Shown here: positions 18,383 to 27,799 of the stretch, one piece after another
Numbering within the stretch: position 1 is the first letter of the stretch
How the letters are laid out: each line of letters starts with the position of its first letter
Source of the DNA: Oscillospiraceae bacterium
GTDB lineage: Bacteria; Bacillota; Clostridia; Oscillospirales; Oscillospiraceae
DNA length: 33,455 nt
Assembly (NCBI GenBank): GCA_015068465.1
Contig: SVKM01000004.1
Coordinates: 1-33,455, forward strand
Direction: 5' to 3'
Notes under the pieces: model-generated
Databases searched by the model: none
What the model was told of the DNA's origin: nothing
The model's input: only the letters and a program-made list of their open reading frames with translations
Translations under genes and position numbers: made by a program

Positions 18383-19735
18383 ATGAAGCTCAGCAGCGAT
18401 AAGCTCAACTACCCGCGCACCCTGCTCGTCGGCCTCGCGTTTTTGTCCATCTGCGCGTTCTGGCAGATGTACGACAACATCGTGCCGCTGATCCTGACCA
18501 AGACCTTCCACATGAACGAAACGTTCTCCGGCGCGATCATGGCGGCGGACAACATTCTCGCGCTCTTTCTGCTGCCGTTTTTCGGCACGCTTTCCGACAA
18601 GACGAGCACCAAGCTCGGCAAGCGCATGCCCTACATCCTCTTCGGCACGGGCTGCGCGGTCGTTCTGATGAACGTCCTGCCGCTGCTCGACAACGGCTAC
18701 GCCGCCGCGCCGAGCACGTTCAAGACAGTCTCCTTCGTCATCGTGCTGGGGCTGCTGCTCATCGCCATGGGCACCTACCGCTCCCCGGCGGTGGCGCTGA
18801 TGCCGGACGTGACGCCCAAGCCTCTGCGCTCGAAGGCGAACGCCATCATCAATCTCATGGGCGCGGTCGGCGGCATCATTTACCTCGGCGTCGCCGCGGT
18901 GATGTACCCGAACGCGAAGGTGCAGGGGCTCGCGCACGTGAACTACCAGCCGCTGTTCATCATCGTTTCGGCGATCATGTTCGTCGCGGTGGCGGCGCTG
19001 TTCCTGACCGTCAAGGAGCCGAAGCTCGTGGAGGCCAACAAGGCGCTGGAGGCGGAGCATCCCGAGTGGAACCTCGCCACCGACGACGGCAGCGGCAACG
19101 AGGTGCTGCCCCCCGCGGTCAAGCGGAGCCTGGGGTTCCTGCTCGCGTCCATCGCGCTGTGGTTCATCGGCTACAACGGCGTGACGACCTGGTTCACCAC
19201 CTACGTCGACGTCGTCATGGGCCAGGGCCTCGGCGGCGCGTCGACCTGCCTTCTGATCGCGACCGGCGGCGCAATCCTCTCGTACATCCCCATCGGCCAG
19301 CTCGCCTCGAAGATCGGGCGCAAGAAGACCATCATGGGCGGCATCGTCGTGCTCGCGGTCTGCTTCCTGCTGGGCTTCGTGCTTACGACGACCTACTCCT
19401 CCATCAACCTTGTCATGTTCATCGTGTTCGCCTGCGTGGGCTTTGCGTGGGCGGCGATCAACGTCAACTCGCTGCCGATGGTCGTCGAGATGTGCAAGGG
19501 CAGCGACATCGGCAAGTTCACGGGCTACTACTACACCGCGTCGATGGCGGCGCAGGTCGTGACGCCCATCGTCGCGGGTACGCTGATGCGCCACGTGAGC
19601 TATAAGGTCCTCTTCCCCTACGCGGCGTTCTTCGTCGCCTGCGCGTTCGTGACGATGCTCTTCGTCAAGCACGGCGACGCAAAGGTCGAGGCAAAGCACG
19701 GCCTCGACGCATTTGAGGAAATGGGGGACGATTGA
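18383..19735 (+). CDS. SLC45/GPH-like MFS transporter
   Basis: 450 aa, about 12 hydrophobic segments; LPFFGTLSDKTSTKLGKRMPYILFG motif. Confidence 0.88.
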   Translation: MKLSSDKLNYPRTLLVGLAFLSICAFWQMYDNIVPLILTKTFHMNETFSGAIMAADNILALFLLPFFGTLSDKTSTKLGKRMPYILFGTGCAVVLMNVLPLLDNGYAAAPSTFKTVSFVIVLGLLLIAMGTYRSPAVALMPDVTPKPLRSKANAIINLMGAVGGIIYLGVAAVMYPNAKVQGLAHVNYQPLFIIVSAIMFVAVAALFLTVKEPKLVEANKALEAEHPEWNLATDDGSGNEVLPPAVKRSLGFLLASIALWFIGYNGVTTWFTTYVDVVMGQGLGGASTCLLIATGGAILSYIPIGQLASKIGRKKTIMGGIVVLAVCFLLGFVLTTTYSSINLVMFIVFACVGFAWAAINVNSLPMVVEMCKGSDIGKFTGYYYTASMAAQVVTPIVAGTLMRHVSYKVLFPYAAFFVACAFVTMLFVKHGDAKVEAKHGLDAFEEMGDD

Positions 19736-19764
19736 CGCGACAGGATCGCGTCAATCCCCGATAT

Positions 19765-19806
19765 GCCATTTCGCTCGCCGCTGATGCGGCAACCGCGAAA
19801 TATGGC
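19765..19806 (+). repeat. intercistronic structured repeat, copy 2
   Basis: gccatttcgctc-gccgc-tgat-gcggc-aaccgcgaaatatggc. Confidence 0.85.
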
Positions 19807-19839
19807 AAAAAATCTTTCCGGAAGATTTTTGGAGGCTTT

Positions 19840-20571
19840 ATGAAACAATTTCGCTATGCGCACAGGGGGCTGCACGATCTCTCGCAGGGCATCCCCGAAA
19901 ACTCGCTTCCTGCGTTCCGCCGCGCCATCGCGCGCGGCTTCGGCGCGGAGCTGGACGTGCATCTGCTCGCCGACGGCTCGCTCGCGGTGTTCCACGACTC
20001 CGACCTCAAGCGCGTGACCGGACGCGAGGGCGTGATCGAGGATCTGACCGCAGCGCAGCTGAAGGACTACAAGCTCGGCGGCACCGAGGAGACGATCCCG
20101 CAGCTTTTTGAGGTGCTGGAGCTGTTCGACCGCGCGAAGCTGCCGCTTGTCGTCGAGATCAAGACGTACAAGGGCAATCACGCCGCGGTGACCGAGCGCA
20201 CGGTCGAGGAGATGGACAAATTCCTCGCGCCGTACGTGATGGAGTCGTTCGACCCGCGTTGTCTGATGTGGCTCAGGCACAACCGCCCCGAGATCATCCG
20301 CGGCCAGCTCGCGCAGAACTTCATGAAAAACAGCGAGGTGGCGGGGCTGAGCCGCGCCCAGCGCCGCATCCTCACGCACATGGACTTCAACCGCGTCACG
20401 AAGCCGAACTTCGTCGCCTTCCGCTTTGAGGACCGCGACACGCCGAGCCTGAAGCTTGTCAAGCGCCTGCGCAGCGCCGTCGTGTTCTACTGGACCATCC
20501 GCTCGCGCGAGGATATGGAAACTGCCGAGGCGGAGGGCGCGCAGGTGATTTTTGAGGGCTTTATCCCATAA
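19840..20571 (+). CDS. glycerophosphodiester phosphodiesterase family protein
   Basis: FRYAHRGLHDLSQGIPENSLPAFRRAIARGFGAELDVHLLADGSLAVFHDSDLKRVTG; start after ggaggc. Confidence 0.92.
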   Translation: MKQFRYAHRGLHDLSQGIPENSLPAFRRAIARGFGAELDVHLLADGSLAVFHDSDLKRVTGREGVIEDLTAAQLKDYKLGGTEETIPQLFEVLELFDRAKLPLVVEIKTYKGNHAAVTERTVEEMDKFLAPYVMESFDPRCLMWLRHNRPEIIRGQLAQNFMKNSEVAGLSRAQRRILTHMDFNRVTKPNFVAFRFEDRDTPSLKLVKRLRSAVVFYWTIRSREDMETAEAEGAQVIFEGFIP

Positions 20572-20609
20572 AATAGAGGCAACCAATTACAAAGAACGGA
20601 GAACGACCA

Positions 20610-21494
20610 ATGGCAGAAAACAGACCCGTCAAAAAACGGTGGGGAGACCGCAAGGACGCGACGCTGATCCGGCGCGAGGACGCGCTGCACTTCATCATGG
20701 GCGTGATCTATCCCAGCCGCCCCGACAACGAGGCGTACATTTCCGAGCGCATCGACCTGACTGCGATCAATGAGTACCTGAAAAAGAAGAACGCCGGCGA
20801 CGTCGACTTCAAGTACACCTTCTTCCACCTGATCGTCACCGCGATCGTCAAGACCGTGACGCTGCGCCCGAAGCTCAACCGCTTCTATGTCAACGGCAAT
20901 TACTACCAGCGCGACAAGGTCACGACGGCGTTCGTCGTGAAAAAGGAGTTTACCGATTCGAGCGAGGAGAAGATGGCGTTTCTCGAGGCAAAGAGCGAGG
21001 ACACCGTGGACACCATCCACGACACCATCCGCGACATCGTGCGCAGTACGCGCGCGGGCAAGCAGAACAGCACCGACGACAGCATGGATATCTTCAACCG
21101 CATGCCGCGTTTTCTCGCCAAGGCGATACTGCACTTCATCATGTTCCTCGACAAGCACGGCTGGGTCCCGAATTCGCTGATCGCGGACGACCCGAACTAC
21201 AGCTCGGTGTTTATCTCCAACCTCGGCTCGATCAAGCTCAAATGCGGCTATCATCACCTCTCCACCTGGGGCACGGCGTCGATCTTCGTCATCATCGGCG
21301 AAAAGAAGTGGACGCCGCTGTACGACGAGCACGGCTTCGTGAAGATGTACGAGTCGCTCGATCTGGGGCTGACCGTCGACGAGCGCATTGCGGACGGGTA
21401 CTACTACACCAGGAGCATCAAGCTTCTCAAGTACCTCCTCGAGCACCCGGAGGAACTGGAAAAACCGCTTGCCGAGGAGGTCGTCTATGAGTGA
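20610..21494 (+). CDS. stand-alone 2-oxoacid dehydrogenase E2/CAT-like acyltransferase-fold protein
   Basis: 294 aa with E2 catalytic-domain features (VFISNLGSIK, LDLGLTVDERIADGYYY) but no lipoyl or peripheral-subunit-binding domain. Confidence 0.82.
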   Translation: MAENRPVKKRWGDRKDATLIRREDALHFIMGVIYPSRPDNEAYISERIDLTAINEYLKKKNAGDVDFKYTFFHLIVTAIVKTVTLRPKLNRFYVNGNYYQRDKVTTAFVVKKEFTDSSEEKMAFLEAKSEDTVDTIHDTIRDIVRSTRAGKQNSTDDSMDIFNRMPRFLAKAILHFIMFLDKHGWVPNSLIADDPNYSSVFISNLGSIKLKCGYHHLSTWGTASIFVIIGEKKWTPLYDEHGFVKMYESLDLGLTVDERIADGYYYTRSIKLLKYLLEHPEELEKPLAEEVVYE

Positions 21495-23211
21495 AGCTGT
21501 TGTGAAGGCGCCGTGGAAGGAGCATCTGGGCGAGGTGCCGTTCCACCTCGATTACTTCGACGGCACGATGTTCGAGGCGGTCGAGGAGATGGCGCGCCTC
21601 TATCCGAACTATATCGCCTACGACTTTATGGGCAAGTCCACGACCTACCGCCAGATGCTCGCGGAGATCGAGCGCTGCGCCAAGGCGCTCAAGACCATCG
21701 GCATCCGCGAGGGGGACAAGGTCACCATCGCCCTGCCGAACTGCCCGCAGGCGGTGTGCCTGTTCTACGCCGTCAACCTTGTCGGCGCGATCTCGAACAT
21801 GATCCACCCGCTCTCGGCGGAAAAGGAGATCGAGTTCTACTTAAACGAGTCCGAGAGCGTGCTCGCCATTACGCTCGACCAGTTTTACGACAAGTTCGAG
21901 CGCATCCGCCAGAACACCAAGGTCGTCAACATCGTCATCGCCTCGGTCAAGGATGCGCTTTCAAAGCCCATCCGCGCGGGCTACATGCTCACCGCGGGGC
22001 GCAAGATCGAAAAGATACCCACCGACGCGCCGGTGCTGATGTGGAAGGATTTTATCCGCCTGAGCAGGTCCTGTTTCTACAAGTCCTACAAGGTCGAGCG
22101 ACACAGCGAAGATCCCGCCGTGATCCTCTATTCCGGCGGCACGACCGGCACGACCAAGGGCATCGTGCTCACCAACCGCAACTTCAACGCCCTCGGCAAG
22201 CAGATCATCGCGACCAATCCGATGTTCCGCCCGGGCGACAAGATGCTCGCCGCGATGCCGCTGTTCCACGGCTTCGGCCTGGGCGTGTGCATCCACTCGA
22301 TGCTCTCGCAGGGCGGACGGTGCATCCTCATCCCGCGCTTTACGCCCAAGAGCTACGCCAAGCAGATCACGAAAAAGAAGTGCAACTTCATCGCCGGCGT
22401 CCCGACGCTCTATGAGGCGCTGCTGCGGCTGCCGGGCATGGAGAGCGCCGACTTCTCCAGCCTCAAGGGCGTGTTCTCCGGCGGCGATTCGCTCTCGATC
22501 GAGCTGAAAAAGAAGTTCGACAAGTTTCTCTACGACCACCACGCGGTCATCCAGGTGCGCGAGGGCTACGGCGCGACCGAAACCGTGTGCGCCTGCTGCC
22601 TCACGCCGCCGCACATGCACAAGGAGGGCAGCATCGGGCTGCCGTTCCCGGATACGTTCTTCAAGATCGTCGAGCCGGGCACGGACAGGGAGGTGCCCTA
22701 CGGCGAAGAGGGCGAGATCGTGATCGCCGGCCCCACCGTGATGCGCGAGTACATGAACCAGCCCGAGGAAACCGCCCAGACCCTGCGCCGCCACGCCGAC
22801 GGCTTCACCTGGCTCTATACGGGCGACCTCGGCGCGATGGACGAGGAGGGCTTCGTGTTCTTCCGCGGCCGCGCCAAGCGCATGATCATCTCGTCGGGGT
22901 ACAATGTCTACCCCTCGCAGATCGAAAATATCCTCGACGCGCACGAGGCGGTGCAGATGAGCTGCGTCATCGGCGTGCCGGACACCTACCGCATGCAGAA
23001 GGTCAAGGCGTTCGTCAAGCTCAAGGCGGGCTATCTGCCGGACGAGGAGACGAAGCAGTCCATTCTGGCTTACTGCAGGAAGCACATCGCAAAGTATGCG
23101 ATGCCCTACGACGTGGAGTTCCGCGAGGAGCTGCCCAAGACGCTCGTGGGCAAGGTCGCATACCGGATGCTTGAGGAAGAGGAACGCGCGAAGGCTGGAC
23201 AGGCGCTCTGA
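21487..23211 (+). CDS. AMP-dependent acyl-CoA synthetase/ligase
   Basis: ATG overlaps the upstream stop; ILYSGGTTGTTKGIVLTNRNF, GYGATET, YTGDLGAMDEEGFVFFRGRAKRMIISSGYNVYPSQIE, KTLVGKVAYR. Confidence 0.93.
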   Translation: MSEAVVKAPWKEHLGEVPFHLDYFDGTMFEAVEEMARLYPNYIAYDFMGKSTTYRQMLAEIERCAKALKTIGIREGDKVTIALPNCPQAVCLFYAVNLVGAISNMIHPLSAEKEIEFYLNESESVLAITLDQFYDKFERIRQNTKVVNIVIASVKDALSKPIRAGYMLTAGRKIEKIPTDAPVLMWKDFIRLSRSCFYKSYKVERHSEDPAVILYSGGTTGTTKGIVLTNRNFNALGKQIIATNPMFRPGDKMLAAMPLFHGFGLGVCIHSMLSQGGRCILIPRFTPKSYAKQITKKKCNFIAGVPTLYEALLRLPGMESADFSSLKGVFSGGDSLSIELKKKFDKFLYDHHAVIQVREGYGATETVCACCLTPPHMHKEGSIGLPFPDTFFKIVEPGTDREVPYGEEGEIVIAGPTVMREYMNQPEETAQTLRRHADGFTWLYTGDLGAMDEEGFVFFRGRAKRMIISSGYNVYPSQIENILDAHEAVQMSCVIGVPDTYRMQKVKAFVKLKAGYLPDEETKQSILAYCRKHIAKYAMPYDVEFREELPKTLVGKVAYRMLEEEERAKAGQAL

Positions 23212-23230
23212 CGCCGGGAGGGAAAACCGT

Positions 23231-24511
23231 ATGCACGCACAGGAATTGCTGGAAGCTCTGCGCGCCGGACGCTTTGACGGCCGGCTTCGCCCCGTTTACG
23301 GCGACAAGCCGCTTGCGGAGGTCTATGACCGCATCGCGTCCGTGGTGGACGGCTTTGAGAAAAACTTCGATGCCGAGGGCGTGCGCGAGCTGATGATCTT
23401 CAGCGCGCCGGGACGCACCGAGCTCGGCGGCAACCACACCGACCACCAGGGCGGCTGGGGGCTCGCGGGGAGCGTCGACCTCGACACGCTCGCCTGCGTC
23501 GCACGCAACGCGGAGCCGGTGATCCGCGTCTACTCCAAGGGGCACGACCCGGTCGAGCTGGACGTGAGCGACAACACCATCCGCGAGGAGGAGCGCAGCT
23601 GCTCGACCGCGCTCGTGCGCGGCATCGCCGCGCGCATCGGCGAGCGGGTCTATACGGTCGGCGGCTTCGACGCCTACACCGAGACGAAGGTGCTGCGCGG
23701 CTCGGGACTGTCGAGCTCCGCGGCGTTCGAGGTGCTCACCGGCGAGATCATGAATCAGCTTTCCTGCGGCGGCGCGCTTACCTCCACCGAGCTCGCCAAA
23801 ATCGGGCAGTACGCCGAGAACGTCTACTACGGCAAGCCCTGCGGGCTTTTGGACCAGATGGCGTGCGCGACCGGCGGCGCGATCGCGATCGACTTCGCCG
23901 ATCCGCAGGACCCGGTCGTGCAGAGCTGCAAGGTGGATTTCGCGCGCGAGGGCTACGCGCTGGTCGTCATCGACAGCGGCGCGAACCACTCCGACCTCGA
24001 CGGCGAGTACGCCGCGATCCCGCGCGAGATGGGCGAGATCGCAAGACAGTTCGGCAAGACGCGGCTGTGCGAGGTGGACGAGGAAGCGTTTTTGCGCGAG
24101 CGGGACAAGCTGGTTTCCGCCTGCGGCGAGCGTCCGGTGCTGCGCGCGGAGCATTATTTCGCCGAAACCAGGCGCGCCGCGGCGCAGTACGAGGCGCTCT
24201 CCCGCGGCGATTTCAAGCGTTTTCTCGCGCTCGTGCGCGAATCGGGCGAATCCTCGGAGACGAAGCTGCAAAACGTTGCGCTCGACCGCCCGGACGGCGA
24301 TAGGCTGCTGCGCGTGATCCGCAAGGCGAGAGAGCTTGCGGGAGAGACCGGCGCGGCGCGCGTCCACGGCGGCGGCTTTGCCGGCACGGCGCAGGCGTAT
24401 GTGCCGCTTGCCAAGCTCGACGCTTTTGTTTCCGGCATGGAAGCGGCGTTCGGCAAGGGACGCTGCCACATCGTGCAGATCCGCAACGTCGGCGGCGTGC
24501 AGCTGATTTGA
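23231..24511 (+). CDS. galactokinase-like GHMP kinase
   Basis: FSAPGRTELGGNHTDHQGG, VLRGSGLSSSAAFEVL, GKPCGLLDQMACATGGAI, ARVHGGGFAGTAQAYV. Confidence 0.9.
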   Translation: MHAQELLEALRAGRFDGRLRPVYGDKPLAEVYDRIASVVDGFEKNFDAEGVRELMIFSAPGRTELGGNHTDHQGGWGLAGSVDLDTLACVARNAEPVIRVYSKGHDPVELDVSDNTIREEERSCSTALVRGIAARIGERVYTVGGFDAYTETKVLRGSGLSSSAAFEVLTGEIMNQLSCGGALTSTELAKIGQYAENVYYGKPCGLLDQMACATGGAIAIDFADPQDPVVQSCKVDFAREGYALVVIDSGANHSDLDGEYAAIPREMGEIARQFGKTRLCEVDEEAFLRERDKLVSACGERPVLRAEHYFAETRRAAAQYEALSRGDFKRFLALVRESGESSETKLQNVALDRPDGDRLLRVIRKARELAGETGAARVHGGGFAGTAQAYVPLAKLDAFVSGMEAAFGKGRCHIVQIRNVGGVQLI

Positions 24512-24523
24512 GGAGAAGAAGAT

Positions 24524-25078
24524 ATGTTGGTCACGGAAAGCAAATTTACCCTGCGCGACGGGCGCGAGGCGCTGCTGCGCAGCCCGGCGGAGGACGACGC
24601 GGCGGATATGCTGGATTTTCTCAAGCGCGCGTCGGGCGAAACGGAGTTTCTACTCAAGTATCCCGAAGAGTTCGACGATTTCACGATGGAGCGCGAGCGG
24701 AAGCTGCTGAGCGATATGAACGACGCGCCAAACCAAGCGATGTTTGCCTGCGTTGTGGACGGAAAACTTGCCGGGAACTGCATGATCGCTTTTATGACCA
24801 CCCTCAAGGAGCGGCACAGAGCGCGTGTGGCGATCGGGCTGCTGCGGGACTACTGGGGGCTTGGCATCGGGACGAGGATGTTCGAGGAGATGTTCCGCCT
24901 TGCCCGGGAACGCGGCGGTATCCGGTAGATCGAGCTGGATTACATCGAGGGCAACAGCCGCGCGAGAGCGCTCTATGAGAAGCTGGGCTTTCGCATCACG
25001 GGCGTAAAGCCCGACGCGATCCGCTTGAAGGACGGGACGTTCCGGAACGAATACATGATGCTGAAAATGCTCGGCTGA
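24524..25078 (+). pseudogene. GNAT family acetyltransferase interrupted by one in-frame TAG
   Basis: Frame reads ...FRLARERGGIR-TAG(24926-24928)-IELDYIEGNSRARALYEKLGFRITGVKPDAIRLKDGTFRNEYMMLKMLG* with no frameshift. Confidence 0.85.
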
Positions 25079-25099
25079 CGCTATGGCAGGGGTGATGAA

Positions 25100-25603
25100 A
25101 TGCAGGAACGCATCAGAAGGCTCAAGCCCGGCGATTATGATTTCATTCTGGGCTTAAATCGGGACAATATCGAGGTCCTGTCGCCGATGGACGAGGAAAA
25201 GCTCGCGTTTTTGGACGCAGCCGCGGAGCTTCCGCTGGTTGCGGAGGAGGACGGTTCTCCGGCGGCGTTTCTGTTCGCGCTGCGCAGCGGAATACAAGAA
25301 TACGATCTGATGTGCTACCAGTGGTTCTCCGAACGGTATGCAGATTTTCTCTATATCGACAGCATCGTAATTGACGAGAAATACCGGCATATGGGCATAG
25401 GCAGAAGGCTGTATCGGACGGTTTTCGACCACGCGGGGCGAATCGGCGTCGACCTTGTCGCGGCAGGGATCACCACGGAGCCGTACAACGAAAAGAGCCT
25501 CAGGTTCCACAGGGAAAACGGCTTCGCGGAGGTCGGAGAGCTGCTTGTCCGGAACGGAACGGTCAGAGTGTCGCAGCAAATCGCGGCAGTGAACAGAATA
25601 TAA
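25100..25603 (+). CDS. GNAT family N-acetyltransferase
   Basis: 167 aa; IDSIVIDEKYRHMGIGRRLYRTVFDHA, SLRFHRENGFAEVG. Confidence 0.88.
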   Translation: MQERIRRLKPGDYDFILGLNRDNIEVLSPMDEEKLAFLDAAAELPLVAEEDGSPAAFLFALRSGIQEYDLMCYQWFSERYADFLYIDSIVIDEKYRHMGIGRRLYRTVFDHAGRIGVDLVAAGITTEPYNEKSLRFHRENGFAEVGELLVRNGTVRVSQQIAAVNRI

Positions 25604-25625
25604 ACGCATCCCGGCAAAACAGCAA

Positions 25626-25660
25626 ATCCCGCGCCGTTTTTCAAACGGCGCGGGATCTTT
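25626..25660 (+). terminator. intrinsic terminator
   Basis: atcccgcgccgttt-ttc-aaacggcgcgggat then ctttt. Confidence 0.88.
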
Positions 25661-25709
25661 TCGCCCGTATTCCTTTTCCTTCGTTCAGACCAGCTGCACG
25701 CCGCCTGAG

Positions 25710-25742
25710 AAAACCGCGGGCGGGAAACGCTCGCGGTTTTTT
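25710..25742. terminator. intrinsic terminator-like hairpin downstream of recG
   Basis: aaaaccgcgggcg-ggaaa-cgctcgcggtttt, T-tracts on both strands. Confidence 0.75.
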
Positions 25743-25750
25743 GTCGCTGC

Positions 25751-27799
25751 TCAGTTCATCGCGCCGGCGTTGAGCTCGAACAGCTCCCGGATGCGCCCGC
25801 GCAGCGCCGGATGCGCCGCGAGCGCCGGGTCGGCGGCGATCAACTGCTCCGCCGCGGCGCGCGATTCGTGCAGCAGCTCCATGTCGCAGGTGAGGTCCGC
25901 CACGCGCAGCGACGGAAGCCCGTGCTGGCGCGAGCCGAAGAAGTCGCCGGGGCCGCGGAGTTTCAAGTCCTCCTCGGCAATCGTGAAGCCGTTGTTCGTC
26001 TTCGTCATCACCGCGAGGCGCTGCTTCGTATCCTCGCCCTTGCTGTCGGAGACGAGGATGCAGTAGGATTTGTGCTGTCCGCGCCCGACGCGCCCGCGCA
26101 GCTGGTGGAGCTGGGAGAGCCCGAAGCACTCGGCATTTTCGATCAGCATGACGGTTGCGTTCGGCACGTCCACGCCGACCTCGACGACCGTGGTGGAGAC
26201 GAGGATGTCGATTTTTCCCTCGGAAAAATCGCGCATGACGGCGTCCTTTTCCTTTGGCTTGAGCCTGCCGTGGATGGGCGCGACCGTGAGGTCGGGAAAG
26301 ACCTCCTTCTGGAGCTTTTCGGCGTAGGCGGCGACCGCCTTGCGCTCGTCGGGCAGCTCGTCGTTCTCGCCCACCATCGGACAGATGACGTACGCCTGGC
26401 GCCCCTCCGCGACCTGCTTGCGGAGGAAATCGTAGATGCGCTTGTGGTACGTGGAGTTGACCGCGAACGTGTCGATCTTCTGCCGCCCGGGCGGCAGCTC
26501 GTCGATGAGCGAGACGTCGAGGTCGCCGTAGATCATCAGCGCGAGCGTGCGCGGGATCGGCGTCGCGGACATGACGAGCAGATGCGGGTTCTCGCCCTTG
26601 GCGCTCAGCGCGGCGCGCTGGTCGACGCCGAAGCGGTGCTGCTCGTCGGTGACGACAAGGCCCAGCTTTTGATACCGCACGTCCGGCGAGAGCAGCGCGT
26701 GCGTGCCGATGGCGAGCGCGATCTCGCCGGCGGCAAGCTGGGCGAGGATCGAACGGCGCGTTTTGGCGGTCGTCGCGGCGGTGAGCAGCGCGCAGCGCAC
26801 GCCGAGGCCTTCGAGCAGCGGGGCAAGCGTCTGGTAATGCTGCTCCGCCAGGATCTCGGTCGGCGCCATCAGCGCGCTCTGAAGCCCGCTTTGCGCCGCG
26901 AACCAGACCGCCGCCGCCGCAACCATCGTTTTGCCGGAGCCGACGTCGCCCTGCACGAGCCGGTTCATCGCCCGCTCCGACGCCATATCCCGCGCGCAGT
27001 CCTCCGCCGCGCGCGTCTGCGCGCCGGTCAGCGTGAACGGCAGCGCGGCGTAAAACGGTGCGAGGGAGACGTTCTCGCACTTCTGCCCCGCGGCGGCGTC
27101 GCGCCGCTCGCGCAGCAGGCGCAGGCCCAGCGTCAGAAGGTACAGCTCCTCGAATACGAGCCGGCGCCGCGCGACGGAAAGCGCCTCGTCGTCCGCCGGA
27201 AAGTGGACGTTTTCGTAGGCGTAGCGGATGTGGCAGAGCCGATGCGCCTGCCGCACGTCCTCGGGCAGGATATCCGAAAGCTCGTCCGCGCACGCGTCGA
27301 GCCCCTGGCGAACGGACTTTTGCAGCAGCGACTGGCTGACGCCCGCGGTGAGCGGGTAGACCGGCATGATGCGCCCGGTGATCTGGTTCGCGCCCTCGCG
27401 CTCGAAGAGCGGGTTCGTCATCTGCTTTTTGAGCAGGTTCCCCTCCGCCTTGCCGTAAAAAACGTACTCCTCGCCGAGGCGGAAGGCGTTTTTGAGGTAG
27501 CTCTGATTGAAATAAGTGAGGTCGAGCGCCGCGGACTCGTCCACGACGCGCAGCTTGACAAGGTCGAGCCCCCTGCGGATGTGCGAAAGCTTCGGCTCGC
27601 TCGCGATGACCGCGCGCACGCAGGCGTTCTCGCCCGGGACGAGATCCGCGATGCGGCGGTACTCCCGCCGGTCCTCGTAGGCGCGCGGGAAATAGGAAAT
27701 AAGCCCGCGCAGATCGGTGATCCCCAGCTTTTGCAGGGATTTTGCGCGGGCTTCTCCTATGCCTTTGATGTATTGTATGTTTGTGGTTAAGGCGGTCAC
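25751..27799 (-). CDS. recG: ATP-dependent DNA helicase RecG
   Basis: GTG start overlapping the folA stop; IQYIKGIGEARAKSLQKLGI, QGDVGSGKTMVA, MSATPIPRTLALMIYGDLD, QLRGRVGRGQHKSYCIL. Confidence 0.96.
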   Translation of the reverse strand: MTALTTNIQYIKGIGEARAKSLQKLGITDLRGLISYFPRAYEDRREYRRIADLVPGENACVRAVIASEPKLSHIRRGLDLVKLRVVDESAALDLTYFNQSYLKNAFRLGEEYVFYGKAEGNLLKKQMTNPLFEREGANQITGRIMPVYPLTAGVSQSLLQKSVRQGLDACADELSDILPEDVRQAHRLCHIRYAYENVHFPADDEALSVARRRLVFEELYLLTLGLRLLRERRDAAAGQKCENVSLAPFYAALPFTLTGAQTRAAEDCARDMASERAMNRLVQGDVGSGKTMVAAAAVWFAAQSGLQSALMAPTEILAEQHYQTLAPLLEGLGVRCALLTAATTAKTRRSILAQLAAGEIALAIGTHALLSPDVRYQKLGLVVTDEQHRFGVDQRAALSAKGENPHLLVMSATPIPRTLALMIYGDLDVSLIDELPPGRQKIDTFAVNSTYHKRIYDFLRKQVAEGRQAYVICPMVGENDELPDERKAVAAYAEKLQKEVFPDLTVAPIHGRLKPKEKDAVMRDFSEGKIDILVSTTVVEVGVDVPNATVMLIENAECFGLSQLHQLRGRVGRGQHKSYCILVSDSKGEDTKQRLAVMTKTNNGFTIAEEDLKLRGPGDFFGSRQHGLPSLRVADLTCDMELLHESRAAAEQLIAADPALAAHPALRGRIRELFELNAGAMN

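Noticed and set aside
18353-19699. 448-aa minus-strand ORF
   Set aside because: Antisense to the MFS gene; Arg/Asp/His-rich artefact.
19732-19839. N-terminal extension of the GDPD ORF (MTRQDRVNPRY...)
   Set aside because: It translates through the structured repeat and hairpins; the ATG at 19840 has a good RBS and family-typical N-terminus.
23021-24469. 482-aa minus-strand ORF
   Set aside because: Antisense to the galactokinase-like gene; no family motifs.
25811-27790. 659-aa + strand ORF
   Set aside because: Exactly antisense to recG; its Arg/Val/Leu/Asp-rich composition is a GC-rich shadow frame with no recognisable domain.
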